DNA from: Leptospiraceae bacterium
GTDB lineage: Bacteria; Spirochaetota; Leptospiria; Leptospirales; Leptospiraceae
Assembly (NCBI GenBank): GCA_015075105.1
Contig: JABTUZ010000001.1
Location: 569,001-633,000 of the forward strand
Direction: 5' to 3'
DNA length: 64,000 nucleotides
In this document: piece by piece, positions 1-8,883 of the stretch
Position numbering within the stretch: the stretch's first letter is position 1
How the letters are laid out: every line of letters begins with the position of its first letter
Notes under the pieces: generated by a model
What the model saw: the letters and a program-made list of their open reading frames with translations, nothing else
The model's database searches: none
Told to the model about the DNA's origin: nothing
Translations under genes and position numbers: made by a program

Positions 1-2624
1 TTGGGAACTTCACTTGTCTTAAAATGTTTATTCAAGAAGTTTTCATGTATATTTTTTAAGGAGTATAATTTGTTTCCTTTTTTTTGATTTCCCATCTGAC
101 TTGTATAGATTAGATTTAACTCTGAATTGAATACAGTCCCGATTGTTTTTGAGCGAGGGTAGATATGGTCGATTTCTCCATTTTTTCCGATCTTCTCACC
201 TGTATAAGGGCACAAGCCGCCAGAATCCTTTTTAATCCTTTCTTCTTTTGAAATTAGTCTATCATGAAATTTTTCTATTCCTCTTTTAACTTTTTCTTTT
301 GCCTTTTTAGAAGCTCCTTTTAAATTATTTAATTCTTCAGTAAATGAAAATTGGTTATTTTCCATTAAAATTGGTATTTCCAAATTGTCTCCATTTTGAA
401 AGTGACTTTCTAATTGACTGAATTTTTCTTTTGTAATTTCGATGGACAGTCTTTTTAAGATTCGGTCGAGTTGTCCGTCAAAGGGTCTCCCCGTGTCGGA
501 CGTTAGTTGTGTTGCATTTGCCGAATCCATGATGATTTCTCCTCTCCATGAATTTTCTTTTTGGCAGGCAAAGCAAATATTGGAAAACCCGTGCTGTTCT
601 CCGTCTATAATATTAGAAAGCTGTGCAAGAGAAAATGGATTTTCAAACCTTGAAACTTGTGTCTGATTAAAAGAAAAATGTTTTCCTATTATTTCGGAAA
701 TGAGAGTTACCTTTTCGTGGATAGAAACAAACTCTTTATAATCATCTAAGTTTCTATGTAGGTTTTCTATATATCTCTCACTTTTTTCTGAACGTATTTT
801 TTCTTCTATGTCAGATTTAAGAATTTTAAAAGATTCGTTAAGCTCTACATTATTGGATTTAGAAATTGCGTAGAGTCTTTTCTCGAATCCAGAATAGTAT
901 TCACTAAAAAGATTTCCGTATTTTTTCCTGTAATCCTCAATTCCTTTGCACAAGGATTTTACGGTTGACTTTCCTTTTACGCTTGTCATCCATACTTTCT
1001 CAATGAATTTTTGCATTTCCTCTTCATTGAGTTTTATTCCTAGTATTTGTGAGACTAATTCTTTTTTAGATTTAGATTTGTGTCTTGGTTTTGATTCACA
1101 TTTTTGCAGCATGGATGAATTTTCATTCCAATAGCCGGCCCTTGCTTCTTGAATTTCTCTATAGAAACTATTTGCTATGTTAAACAGAAGTTCAATTTGG
1201 GATTCAGAAAGGATTGATTTTAATCTATTCAAACCATCTTCGGCTAATTTTAACTCATTTTTTGAATACTTATTGTTTAACTCTTCATTGGTTAAAGACT
1301 TCATTCTCACATTTTGTCGAATTTTGAAATTATCAAGACTGATCGATTTTTCTAAAATTCTTTGCAGTGAAATCGATTCTGTACAAATAGATAGATTAGA
1401 ATTTCCAGACTTATATCTTTCTATCAGTTCCGGAATATTGATTAACCCATAATCATCTTTCTTTTCTCTTAAAATTATGTTTGTAACTTCTTTCCAACCA
1501 GAATAATTTTGGTTTAATATTTTTTCTGAAAGGAGCAAATTTTGACACTTTGGAGGTCTGCGGTTATTTTGGTCTTCGTAAGGTGGAATTGTAGTTTCTG
1601 GACTATTTTCAAAAAAGAGAAGAAAAATATCTTTGTTTTCTTTTTCAGCTTGATAAATAAGTCTATACTGATTTTCTTTTTCAGTTGAGTCTTTTTTGAT
1701 ATGCCAGCTTTTTAACCATAATATAAAATATTTTTTTAATCTGTCTTTATCCCAGTAATCTTTTTCTGACATTTTTTTATCATTAAAATATTTTCTAAGA
1801 ACCCTTAATTGTAGGTTAGATATATGTCCGATTAGTTTGTAAAATTCCTCTAAGGAAATTTTTTTCTTTGCCGAAGATAGTAATTCCTCTATGGGTTTTT
1901 TCTTTGGAGAAAAATCAGGATCATCTTCGTCTAATTGAAACTCTTTTAGATCTAAATAGATCTCTTCAAAATACTTTTTTCTGTGCTTATTCCCTAATTC
2001 AAATTCTTTAATTAAGCGGTCTGAAATTTCTCGAATTCGAGAAAGAAATTTTTTGCACTCATTTGTAGTGTAGGATTCAGAAAAATCTTCTTGAAATTCT
2101 TTTAGTCTTGATTCTACTTTTTCATCTCTTAATGTCTTCCAAAAGGAAATCGCATCTTTTTCTTCACCATTTGCCTTATCATGAATGTATTGCACGATAG
2201 TATCGTTTTGATTTGACTTGATTTTCTTAAACTGTTCTGGAAAAATAAATTTTGCAAATTCAATCGGGATTTCAATGGTTTCGACTGTATCATTTTCTCC
2301 TTCCTCTTGTATATAGGTGAATCCTCTTCTGTTCAATAATCCACGGATGAATTCCCATAACTTATTTTCTTTTTGAGTTAACCCATATTCTTCTTCTAAA
2401 ATCAGAAAAAAAAGTCTTTTTGCTAATTTTCTTCTTTGCTCTCCTCTCATCCGATGACGATTTACAAGTCTGTTACTTTGCGATACCTGAAAATCGTTTG
2501 GAGCCAGCACAAAAGTAACTCCATTGTGAGAATCAGGCTCTTCGCCTTCTATAAAGTGAGTGAATACTGCACCTGTGTTTAAAGCTCCTAAGTCCAAAGA
2601 AATAGGTGAGATATAGTTTTTCAT
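1..2624 (-). CDS. cas9: Type II-B (FnCas9-like) CRISPR nuclease Cas9, 3' end outside window
   Basis: RNA-guided DNA endonuclease; 874 codons are visible before the left edge and the frame is open throughout. ATG at 2624 follows AAGGAG at a good distance. The protein opens with a RuvC-I motif (SLDLGALNTG, Asp11), then an Arg-rich bridge-helix-like segment (about 51-70). A long REC region contains stretches I recognise from Francisella Cas9 (LRKYFND, TIPPYEDQNNRRPPKCQ). RuvC-II has Glu676 (DGEQHG) next to a CxxC, and the HNH nuclease carries DHIYPRS (Asp819, His820) with Asn837/Asn846. The RuvC-III His/Asp and the PAM-interacting C-terminus lie outside the window. FnCas9 is about 1630 residues, so roughly half is visible. 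No cas1, cas2, cas4, tracrRNA or array is seen on the visible side. The assignment to subtype II-B rests on remembered FnCas9 sequence; family identity is very secure. Confidence 0.93.
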   Translation of the reverse strand, partial: MKNYISPISLDLGALNTGAVFTHFIEGEEPDSHNGVTFVLAPNDFQVSQSNRLVNRHRMRGEQRRKLAKRLFFLILEEEYGLTQKENKLWEFIRGLLNRRGFTYIQEEGENDTVETIEIPIEFAKFIFPEQFKKIKSNQNDTIVQYIHDKANGEEKDAISFWKTLRDEKVESRLKEFQEDFSESYTTNECKKFLSRIREISDRLIKEFELGNKHRKKYFEEIYLDLKEFQLDEDDPDFSPKKKPIEELLSSAKKKISLEEFYKLIGHISNLQLRVLRKYFNDKKMSEKDYWDKDRLKKYFILWLKSWHIKKDSTEKENQYRLIYQAEKENKDIFLLFFENSPETTIPPYEDQNNRRPPKCQNLLLSEKILNQNYSGWKEVTNIILREKKDDYGLINIPELIERYKSGNSNLSICTESISLQRILEKSISLDNFKIRQNVRMKSLTNEELNNKYSKNELKLAEDGLNRLKSILSESQIELLFNIANSFYREIQEARAGYWNENSSMLQKCESKPRHKSKSKKELVSQILGIKLNEEEMQKFIEKVWMTSVKGKSTVKSLCKGIEDYRKKYGNLFSEYYSGFEKRLYAISKSNNVELNESFKILKSDIEEKIRSEKSERYIENLHRNLDDYKEFVSIHEKVTLISEIIGKHFSFNQTQVSRFENPFSLAQLSNIIDGEQHGFSNICFACQKENSWRGEIIMDSANATQLTSDTGRPFDGQLDRILKRLSIEITKEKFSQLESHFQNGDNLEIPILMENNQFSFTEELNNLKGASKKAKEKVKRGIEKFHDRLISKEERIKKDSGGLCPYTGEKIGKNGEIDHIYPRSKTIGTVFNSELNLIYTSQMGNQKKGNKLYSLKNIHENFLNKHFKTSEVP

Positions 2625-2651
2625 ATTGTTTTCTCCTTCTGCAAATTTTCA

Positions 2652-2689
2652 AATTTGTAAAAACTATTCTATCTTGTCAATAGGACAAA
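2652..2689 (-). promoter_or_regulatory. Putative cas9 promoter with small inverted repeat
   Basis: On the minus strand a perfect TTGACA (2680-2675) is followed by an AT-rich stretch ending in TACAAA/CAAATT about 15-17 bases on, 35-50 bases before the cas9 ATG. The -10 box is poor. The -35 sits inside a short inverted repeat (TTGTC-N5-GACAA), and the ten bases TTTGTCCTAT abut it. The same ten bases occur ahead of cas12a. Confidence 0.4.
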
Positions 2690-2916
2690 AATAAATCTAA
2701 AATGAAAAAATTATAAAATTTCCTGAAGAAAAGTTAAAAATCATGGACATTTCTCTACAAAAACGGTTAAATTAGGTTTTGTATCAGTAGCAAATAGTAA
2801 TAGTACTCGAAATTTTTACGTATTTTGATTTCAAAGAAAGACTTTTTAAAAGTGCGTCGTTTATGAAAAAAATCTTTCTGAAATATTGAAAAAATACAAT
2901 TATTCCTTAATTTTTC

Positions 2917-2946
2917 TTGACTAAAGAAGTATAGGAGAAATATTGG
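2917..2946 (+). promoter_or_regulatory. Putative rplM-rpsI promoter
   Basis: TTGACT at 2917-2922 and TATTGG at 2941-2946 are separated by 18 bases and lie 25 bases before the rplM start. The leader then contains AAGGA ahead of the ATG. The spacing fits a housekeeping sigma-70 promoter, but the -10 matches only partly. Confidence 0.4.
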
Positions 2947-2971
2947 ATTTTTATAAGGAAAATTTGTAATC

Positions 2972-3421
2972 ATGCCACTTCTTTCAAAACAACATAGAAC
3001 TCCTTCTTTAAAAAAAGAAGAAGTACAGAAAAATTGGTTCGTAGTTGACGCATCAGGGAAAACTCTTGGTCGATTGACTTCTTTCGTAGCTTCCAGAATC
3101 AGAGGAAAGCACAAGCCCACCTTTACTCCAAACCAAGATTGTGGAGATAATATTATAGTAATCAATGCTTCTAAAATTCAAGTCACCGGAAACAAAGAAG
3201 AACAAAAAATGTATTACCAACATTCTCTTTACCCGGGCGGATTGAAAGCTACTCCGTTTAATGTAATGATAGAAAAAAGTCCTGAGAAAGTAATTTTATC
3301 TGCTGTCAAAGGAATGCTGCCGAAGTCTAAATTGGGCGATAAAATGCTCACACATTGTAGAGTATTTGCAGGCGAAGATCACGATTTAAAATCTCAAAAA
3401 CCGGTTAAGTTGGAATTCTAA
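2972..3421 (+). CDS. rplM: 50S ribosomal protein L13
   Basis: Large-subunit ribosomal protein. The 149-residue product has family hallmarks: [16 protein letters not shown] near the start, [28 protein letters not shown], and [12 protein letters not shown] toward the end. Length is typical to slightly long because of a short N-terminal extension. The ATG is preceded by AAGGA. It is followed after 9 bases by rpsI, the usual bacterial L13-S9 pair, so they are cotranscribed. Confidence 0.97.
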   Translation: MPLLSKQHRTPSLKKEEVQKNWFVVDASGKTLGRLTSFVASRIRGKHKPTFTPNQDCGDNIIVINASKIQVTGNKEEQKMYYQHSLYPGGLKATPFNVMIEKSPEKVILSAVKGMLPKSKLGDKMLTHCRVFAGEDHDLKSQKPVKLEF

Positions 3422-3430
3422 GGAGTATTT

Positions 3431-3835
3431 ATGGCACCTAAAACTAAAGAAATTTGGAGTGTAGGAAGAAGGAAAACTTCTATTGCAAGAGCTAAGCTAA
3501 CCGATGGAACAGGTAAGATAACTGTAAACCATAAAACTATTAAAGATTTTATGGGTGGGTTAGATAACCGAGTCAATGAAGCTATTAAACCATTAACTTT
3601 AATCGGTGCCACAGGCAAATACGATATTATGCTGAATGTTCATGGTGGTGGATATAACGGTCAAATTGGTGCAATTCGTCACGCATTAGCCAGAGCGTTA
3701 TCAAATCATTTAGGAACTGAAACTAAGTCATCTCTAAAAAAAGAGGGCTTCCTTACTCGCGATCCGAGAATGGTTGAAAGAAAGAAATACGGTAAACACA
3801 AAGCGAGAAGGGGAACTCAGTTCTCAAAACGATAA
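3431..3835 (+). CDS. rpsI: 30S ribosomal protein S9
   Basis: Small-subunit ribosomal protein whose C-terminal tail reaches the P-site tRNA. The 134-residue product shows [14 protein letters not shown] near the start, [19 protein letters not shown] in the middle and the conserved basic end [18 protein letters not shown]. The start is supported by AGGAG 6-7 bases upstream. It forms a two-gene ribosomal operon with rplM; the recX-like gene follows closely and may share the transcript. Confidence 0.97.
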   Translation: MAPKTKEIWSVGRRKTSIARAKLTDGTGKITVNHKTIKDFMGGLDNRVNEAIKPLTLIGATGKYDIMLNVHGGGYNGQIGAIRHALARALSNHLGTETKSSLKKEGFLTRDPRMVERKKYGKHKARRGTQFSKR

Positions 3836-3863
3836 TTTTATACTTCAGAGGTCTATTCGAGCT

Positions 3864-4349
3864 GTGGAGGAAAATACAGATTTTGATGAATCAAACGAAT
3901 TTGCAGATGAACTTTTTCGTTTTTTAAAAACACGAGAAAGGTCTGCAAAGGAAGTTTTTGATTTTTTAATTAAAAAGAAGCCGGAAGCAGAGTGCAATAA
4001 AATCCTTACAAGCCTTAAAAAAAGAGGTCTTGTAAACGATAAGAGATTTTCTGAATCCAAAGTTCTGTCACGAATCAAAATGTACCAACACGGAAGAGTA
4101 AAAATCCGTACTGAATTAGAAGAGCACAATATTGATAACTCTATAATCGAAGAGGCAATTTCAATTGTTGATGAAGATACTTGGGTTGAAAATGCAAGAA
4201 AAATCGCAAACAAATACTTAGGTACAAAAAAGGTAAACAAAAAAACTGCAAGTAACCTCTTAAATAAATTTTTACGACTCGGATACGAGGACGAAATTTC
4301 AAGGCAGATATTCAAAGAACTAAAAATCGACTGGCCCTCAGAACTTTAA
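3864..4349 (+). CDS. recX: RecX family regulatory protein
   Basis: RecX proteins bind RecA filaments and modulate recombination. The product has the three-helix-bundle repeats of the family: RERSAKEVFDFLIKK, LKKRGLVNDKRFSESKVLSRI, HGRVKIRTELEEHNI and a final FLRLGYEDEISRQIF. The start is uncertain. An ATG at 3774 is in frame but overlaps rpsI by 62 bases; a GTG at 3864 with AGAGG about 12 bases upstream avoids this, and I chose it (161 residues). It lies directly after rpsI, not next to recA, which is not in this window. Confidence 0.8.
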   Translation: MEENTDFDESNEFADELFRFLKTRERSAKEVFDFLIKKKPEAECNKILTSLKKRGLVNDKRFSESKVLSRIKMYQHGRVKIRTELEEHNIDNSIIEEAISIVDEDTWVENARKIANKYLGTKKVNKKTASNLLNKFLRLGYEDEISRQIFKELKIDWPSEL

Positions 4350-4429
4350 ATAGAATAAATATTTTTCCTATTTTCAAAATTTTTAGTAATTTAGATTTGG
4401 TATTAAAATCATTTTAAGAAGACAATCCA

Positions 4430-7186
4430 ATGGTATATTCTGTTAAAGAAATTAGGCAGGCATTTTTAGAATTTTTTAAATCCAAGGGGCATACAATTGT
4501 CCAATCTTCCAGCCTTGTACCTGTTGGGGACCCAACACTACTCTTTACGACTGCGGGAATGGTTCAGTTTAAACCCTATTTTACCGGTGCAGTTGATTTG
4601 CCTTTCACTCGGGCAGCCTCTTCTCAAAAATGTCTTAGAACTACTGACTTAGAAAATGTAGGGAAAACAGAAAGGCACTGCACTTTTTTTGAGATGCTCG
4701 GAAATTTTAGCTTTGGGGATTATTTTAAAAAAGAGGCAATAGACTTTTCCTATGAATTTTCTACTAAGATTTTGGGATTTCCACACGAAAAAATCTGGAT
4801 CACGGTTTATCTAGACGATGACGAAGCTATAGAAATTTGGAAAAAAAAAGGTATCCCGCAAGAGAAAATTGTAAAACTCGGAAAGAAAGACAATTTCTGG
4901 GGGCCGGCAGGAGAAAGTGGTGCATGCGGTCCTTGTTCTGAATTGTATTTAGATAGAGGAATAGAAAAAGCAGGACCCAATTGTAAAAATAATTTGGATT
5001 GTAAACCCGGGTGCGATTGCGATAGATTTTTAGAATTTTGGAATATTGTATTTAACCAATTTGATCAAGACAGCTCAGGTATTTTGCATCCTTTAAAGCA
5101 AACAGGGATAGATACTGGCTCGGGACTTGAAAGGGTTGCCTTACTGATTCAAAATGTGGATTCGGTATATGATACAGATGAGTTAAAAAGAATTATTTCA
5201 TTTATCGAAAATAAAATACAGTTGAAATACGATTCCTTAAACGCTCCTTCTTTTCGAGTTTTGACCGACCATTCTCGTGCGATTGCATTTGCTATTTCAG
5301 ACGGCATCTACCCCGATAAAGCTGGAAGAGGATACGTTATACGAAGACTGATTCGCAGAGGAGTTCTATTCGGTAAGAAAATCGGAATAGATGAACCTTT
5401 TATTTACAAAATCATCCCTGAAATTATTTCTATATATTCAGATGAGTACCCTGAATTAAAAAACAAAAAAAATGAAATAGAAAAAATTGTGCAATCCGAA
5501 GAAATTCTTTTTTGGAATACTTTGGAACTCGGATTGGATCACCTTGAAAATATCTTGGAAAAATATTCTGAAAAAAAAGAGAAAGTATTTTCAGGAATAG
5601 ATTCTTTCAGGCTCTACGGTACTTATGGATTTCCTCCTGAAATGACAAAAGAAATTGTATTAGAGCGTGGTTTAGAATTTGATGAAAATGGCTTTAATGA
5701 AGAGTTAGAAAAAGATAGAACCACCTCTCGCGAAACATGGAAAGGAAAAAAGGAAAGCCTGCTTTCAAGAATAGAAGAAAAAATTCCTGAAACAAATTTT
5801 ACCGGTTACACCGAAACAAAATCCGGTTCAGAAATTTCGTTTCTTTTTGCAAATGGAGTAAAAGTGAACACACTTGAATCTGGCCAAGAGGGAGAAATCA
5901 TTACCAGAGCCACTCCATTCTATGCCGAGTCAGGCGGGCAATTAGGAGACACAGGATACATTCGAGGCAAAAATTCCACATTCCAAGTAACCGACACACA
6001 AAAGGAAAATGATGTTTACTTTCACATAGGAATTGTACTTTCCGGAAAGTTTTCTGAAAAAGAAATTGTAGAGCTTGAAATAGATGAGGTTAGAAGAAAA
6101 AATCTTTCAAAGCACCATTCGGGCACTCACTTGCTGAATGGGGCTTTAAGAAAAATCTTAGGAAGTCATGTAATGCAAAAAGCTTCTTTGGTTTGTCCTG
6201 ATTATTTACGATTTGATTTTTCTCACTCAAAAGCCTTGGAAGAAACCGAAATAGAAAAAATTGAAGAAACTGTAAACATATCTATAAAAAATTCTATTTT
6301 AGTAAATACAAAAGTTTTGCCAATTGAAGAAGCAAAAAAAACAAATGCAGTGTCTGTGTTCGATGAAAAATATGGTGACCAAGTTAGGGTAGTTGGAATG
6401 GGTGAAGACTCTATTGAATTTTGTGGCGGGGTGCATGTTCACAATACTTCGGAGATCGAATACTTCTCTATATTGAAAGAATCAAGCCCGGGTGCAGGGA
6501 ATAGAAGAATCGAGGCGATTTGTGGTAATTTTGTAATTGAATACTTCCAAAAAATTTTCCAAGAACTAACACAAAAAATTCAAACCTATAACTTAGAAGC
6601 AAAAGATGTGTATGGTGAAACTTCCGGCAAACTGATTGAGTTTCCAATTCCTACACCGGAAAAAATTTCAAAACAATTTTCTGAAAACGATCCAAAAACA
6701 ATTTCAGAAATGAGAAAAATAAAAAGAGAAGCTGAAACAGAACTTAATTCAAAAAATTTAATTCTAATCAAAGAGAAAAAGAAAAAATCAATTTCTGAAT
6801 TTGAAAAAAAATCTGATACATCATCTGAAATTTTGGAAAATGCAACACATATAAAAGACATAGTTTTAGTTGTAAAAGTTTTTGAAAACGAAAATCTTGA
6901 TTTTCTAAAAATACTCGGAGATAAGTTAAAAGAAAAGGAAAAAAAGATCCTCATTTTATTTGCAAATATAACAACTGATGGTGTGACATTTTTATTTATG
7001 ACAAATAAAATTACTACTGAAGAAGGAATTCATTGTGGAGATTTAATGAAAAAGGCCTGCCAGTTGACAAGTGGGAGAGGTGGGGGAAAGGCAGACATGG
7101 CTCAAGGTGGCGGGAAAGATTCTTCAAGTATTCCAAGTACGTTAGACGAAATTGTAAATGAAGTTAAAATAAAATTAGGAGCATAG
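4430..7186 (+). CDS. alaS: Alanyl-tRNA synthetase
   Basis: Charges tRNA-Ala and edits mischarged Ser/Gly. The 918-residue protein has all expected parts: N-terminal class II catalytic domain (start VKEIRQAFLEFFKSKGH, TTAGMVQFKPYF, RHCTFFEMLGNFSFGDYF), a tRNA-recognition region, the editing domain with HSGTHLL near residue 562 and CGGVH near 665 (zinc/editing ligands), and the C-terminal oligomerisation domain with GRGGGKADMAQGGG near the end. Length is normal. The ATG at 4430 matches the conserved N-terminus, though no strong ribosome binding site precedes it. The stop is one base before yajQ, so the two are translationally linked. Confidence 0.98.
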   Translation: MVYSVKEIRQAFLEFFKSKGHTIVQSSSLVPVGDPTLLFTTAGMVQFKPYFTGAVDLPFTRAASSQKCLRTTDLENVGKTERHCTFFEMLGNFSFGDYFKKEAIDFSYEFSTKILGFPHEKIWITVYLDDDEAIEIWKKKGIPQEKIVKLGKKDNFWGPAGESGACGPCSELYLDRGIEKAGPNCKNNLDCKPGCDCDRFLEFWNIVFNQFDQDSSGILHPLKQTGIDTGSGLERVALLIQNVDSVYDTDELKRIISFIENKIQLKYDSLNAPSFRVLTDHSRAIAFAISDGIYPDKAGRGYVIRRLIRRGVLFGKKIGIDEPFIYKIIPEIISIYSDEYPELKNKKNEIEKIVQSEEILFWNTLELGLDHLENILEKYSEKKEKVFSGIDSFRLYGTYGFPPEMTKEIVLERGLEFDENGFNEELEKDRTTSRETWKGKKESLLSRIEEKIPETNFTGYTETKSGSEISFLFANGVKVNTLESGQEGEIITRATPFYAESGGQLGDTGYIRGKNSTFQVTDTQKENDVYFHIGIVLSGKFSEKEIVELEIDEVRRKNLSKHHSGTHLLNGALRKILGSHVMQKASLVCPDYLRFDFSHSKALEETEIEKIEETVNISIKNSILVNTKVLPIEEAKKTNAVSVFDEKYGDQVRVVGMGEDSIEFCGGVHVHNTSEIEYFSILKESSPGAGNRRIEAICGNFVIEYFQKIFQELTQKIQTYNLEAKDVYGETSGKLIEFPIPTPEKISKQFSENDPKTISEMRKIKREAETELNSKNLILIKEKKKKSISEFEKKSDTSSEILENATHIKDIVLVVKVFENENLDFLKILGDKLKEKEKKILILFANITTDGVTFLFMTNKITTEEGIHCGDLMKKACQLTSGRGGGKADMAQGGGKDSSSIPSTLDEIVNEVKIKLGA

Positions 7187-7187
7187 T

Positions 7188-7682
7188 ATGGCAGACCCTT
7201 CATTCGATATTGTATCCAAAGTAGATAAAGCAGAACTTACAAATGCAGTAAGTCAGGCAATGACTGAAATCACCACTCGGTTTGATTTTAAAGGTTCCAA
7301 GTCAGAAATCAAGCAAGAAGATACACAATTAGTAATTACCTCAGACAATGAAATAAAATTGAAACAAGTAATAGATGTGCTCTTGAGTAAGCTCGCTAAA
7401 AGAGGAATCGGTCTAAGAGCTTTTGATTTTGAATCAAAAATTGAACCCGCCACAGGTGGTACTGTTAGGCAAAAAGTAAAAATTCAAACAGGGTTAGAAA
7501 AAGAGCACACCAAAGAATTGAACAGAATTATAAAGGATTCTAAACTAAAAGTACAATCTGCAATCATGGGAGAGTATATAAGAGTTACAGCAAAGAAGAA
7601 GGATGATCTTCAGGAAGTTCAAAGATTGATTAAGGATGCAGAATTAAACTTTGACTGCCAGTTTACCAATTATAAAGGTTGA
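7188..7682 (+). CDS. yajQ: YajQ family nucleotide-binding protein
   Basis: Small cytosolic protein of the UPF0234/YajQ family, members of which bind tRNA, GTP or cyclic-di-GMP in other bacteria. The 164 residues show the signature start ADPSFDIVSKVDKAELTNAVSQA, then TRFDFKGSKSEI, and the internal repeat LGLEKEHTKELNRIIKDSKLKVQSAIMGEYIRVTAKKKDDLQ in slightly variant form. Length is typical. It begins one base after the alaS stop, with GGAG inside the alaS end. No local clue identifies its ligand here. Confidence 0.93.
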   Translation: MADPSFDIVSKVDKAELTNAVSQAMTEITTRFDFKGSKSEIKQEDTQLVITSDNEIKLKQVIDVLLSKLAKRGIGLRAFDFESKIEPATGGTVRQKVKIQTGLEKEHTKELNRIIKDSKLKVQSAIMGEYIRVTAKKKDDLQEVQRLIKDAELNFDCQFTNYKG

Positions 7683-7697
7683 CGATTTATTTTAGAT

Positions 7698-8117
7698 TTG
7701 CTGAAACTGTTCTCCTTGACTTTTCTTGCAGGGAGTATTGTTCCTTTTCCAAGTGAGACGTTTTTAATTTATCTTTTAAAGACAAAAACTCACCCGGTGT
7801 ATATTTTGCTACTCATTGCGATCCTTGGAAACAGCCTAGGAGCTTTTTTCAATTATCAAATTGGAAGAAAGGGCTCTCTCTATCTTTTAAAAAAAATATA
7901 CAGATTAGATGAAAATGGTATAGAAAAAAATATATCCTATTTTAAAAAATATGGTGGTCTGGTTACATTTTTTTCTTTTATTCCTATAGTTGGTGACCCT
8001 TTGACTGTAATTGCAGGAGTATTAAAATACCCATTTTTAAAATTTTCGATCTTTGTTATTTTAGGAAAATCGATTCGATTTATTGTTTTAACAGGAGTGT
8101 TTGTAAAAATCACTTAA
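7698..8117 (+). CDS. Small VTT/DedA (YqaA-like) membrane protein
   Basis: A 139-residue integral membrane protein with about four hydrophobic segments. It has the VTT/SNARE-associated motif pattern: GSIVPFPSETFLIYLL near the start, GNSLGAFFNYQIGRKG, and a FFSFIPIVGDPLTVIAGVLKYP region resembling the (F/Y)xxR-containing core, although the usual Arg is absent. DedA/YqaA relatives act in membrane lipid or peptide homeostasis. The best start is TTG at 7698; no in-frame ATG fits and the frame opens at the yajQ stop. The 3' end overlaps the convergent ABC gene by 30 bases. Substrate unknown. Confidence 0.72.
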   Translation: MLKLFSLTFLAGSIVPFPSETFLIYLLKTKTHPVYILLLIAILGNSLGAFFNYQIGRKGSLYLLKKIYRLDENGIEKNISYFKKYGGLVTFFSFIPIVGDPLTVIAGVLKYPFLKFSIFVILGKSIRFIVLTGVFVKIT

Positions 8118-8882
8118 AGAAAAAAGCGATTTTGAATAATCGGTTTTTAATTTTACTTTTTTATTTTTAAAGTTAAGTTTTTCTATTGTGTCGCCATTTT
8201 TCAAGACAGTCACTTTATCGGATAACTCTTTCACTAAACTCATATCGTGGGTAACAAGTACAATTCCAATTTCTGTTGTTTTGATAATTTTTTTTATTAA
8301 AGAAATGACCGACCTCCTGTTTACCAAGTCCATGGAACTTGTAGGCTCGTCTGCGACTAAAATTTCAGGTTTGACCAAAACAGAAGAAGCGATTAAAATT
8401 CTTTGCCTTTCTCCTCCAGACACTTCTTTTGGAAATTTAAAAATTTTTTCTTCGGCATTTTGAATTCCAACTTCTTCAAAGGAATGAATAATTTGAGAGA
8501 TGGTTATTTTTCTGTCGCTTTTATAATTTAAAAATTCTATAATCTGAGTGCCAATTTTCATATACGGGTGGAAGGAAACAGAAGTATTTTGTGGGATAAG
8601 AGATATTTTTTTTCCTCGAATTCTTCCCCAGTCTGATTTTGTGAAATTAGAAATTTTATTTCCAAATAGTAAAAACTGTTCGTAATTCATGTTAAGATTT
8701 GGAGCGAGTAGAGAAAAAAGACTTAATGCAAATGTTGACTTTCCACTTCCAGATTCACCAATCACTGAATGGACTTCACCTCTGTTTAATACAAAATCAA
8801 AACTACTTAAAATTTTTTTATTTTGACCGATGTCTTCAATTTCTAATTTAGAGACCTCTATTAACCTTTCAGTAAATTTCAA
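8088..8882 (-). CDS. ABC transporter ATP-binding protein, oligopeptide/nickel type
   Basis: A 264-residue ATPase subunit. Walker A GESGSGKST spans residues 42-50, the Q-loop is at Gln98 (LIPQNT), the ABC signature VSGGERQ at 154-160, Walker B ILVADEP at 174-180, and VTHD supplies the H-loop. The SLIPQNTSVSFHPYMKIG style resembles DppD/OppD/NikD ATPases that drive peptide or metal import. It is shorter than OppD (about 320) and lacks the C-terminal oligopeptide extension. No permease or binding protein is adjacent; it ends the minus-strand operon after gmhA with a 1-base gap. Substrate cannot be inferred. Confidence 0.85.
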   Translation of the reverse strand: MKFTERLIEVSKLEIEDIGQNKKILSSFDFVLNRGEVHSVIGESGSGKSTFALSLFSLLAPNLNMNYEQFLLFGNKISNFTKSDWGRIRGKKISLIPQNTSVSFHPYMKIGTQIIEFLNYKSDRKITISQIIHSFEEVGIQNAEEKIFKFPKEVSGGERQRILIASSVLVKPEILVADEPTSSMDLVNRRSVISLIKKIIKTTEIGIVLVTHDMSLVKELSDKVTVLKNGDTIEKLNFKNKKVKLKTDYSKSLFSLSDFYKHSC

Positions 8883-8883
8883 T

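Larger units (their letters stand above)
2625..2971. other. Divergent intergenic region between cas9 and rplM
   Basis: 347 bases that carry the cas9 ribosome binding site and putative promoter at the left and the rplM promoter and leader at the right. The middle (about 2700-2900) is very AT-rich. I see no CRISPR repeat, tracrRNA-like anti-repeat, terminator or tRNA in it. A 132-codon open frame on the minus strand over 2767-3165 overlaps rplM antisense and is taken as chance. Confidence 0.6.

Noticed and set aside
442..1452. Plus-strand ORFs of 74, 62 and 91 codons
   Set aside because: They are antisense shadows within the cas9 frame, which is open on the minus strand for 874 codons with clear family motifs.
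2625..2971. tracrRNA or scaRNA-like gene upstream of cas9
   Set aside because: No repeat is available in the window to define an anti-repeat, and no terminator-like hairpin was seen there. In Francisella these RNAs lie on the other side of the cas genes.
3774..3863. Upstream ATG extension of recX
   Set aside because: It would overlap rpsI by 62 bases in another frame and adds residues without RecX similarity; GTG 3864 is preferred but not proven.
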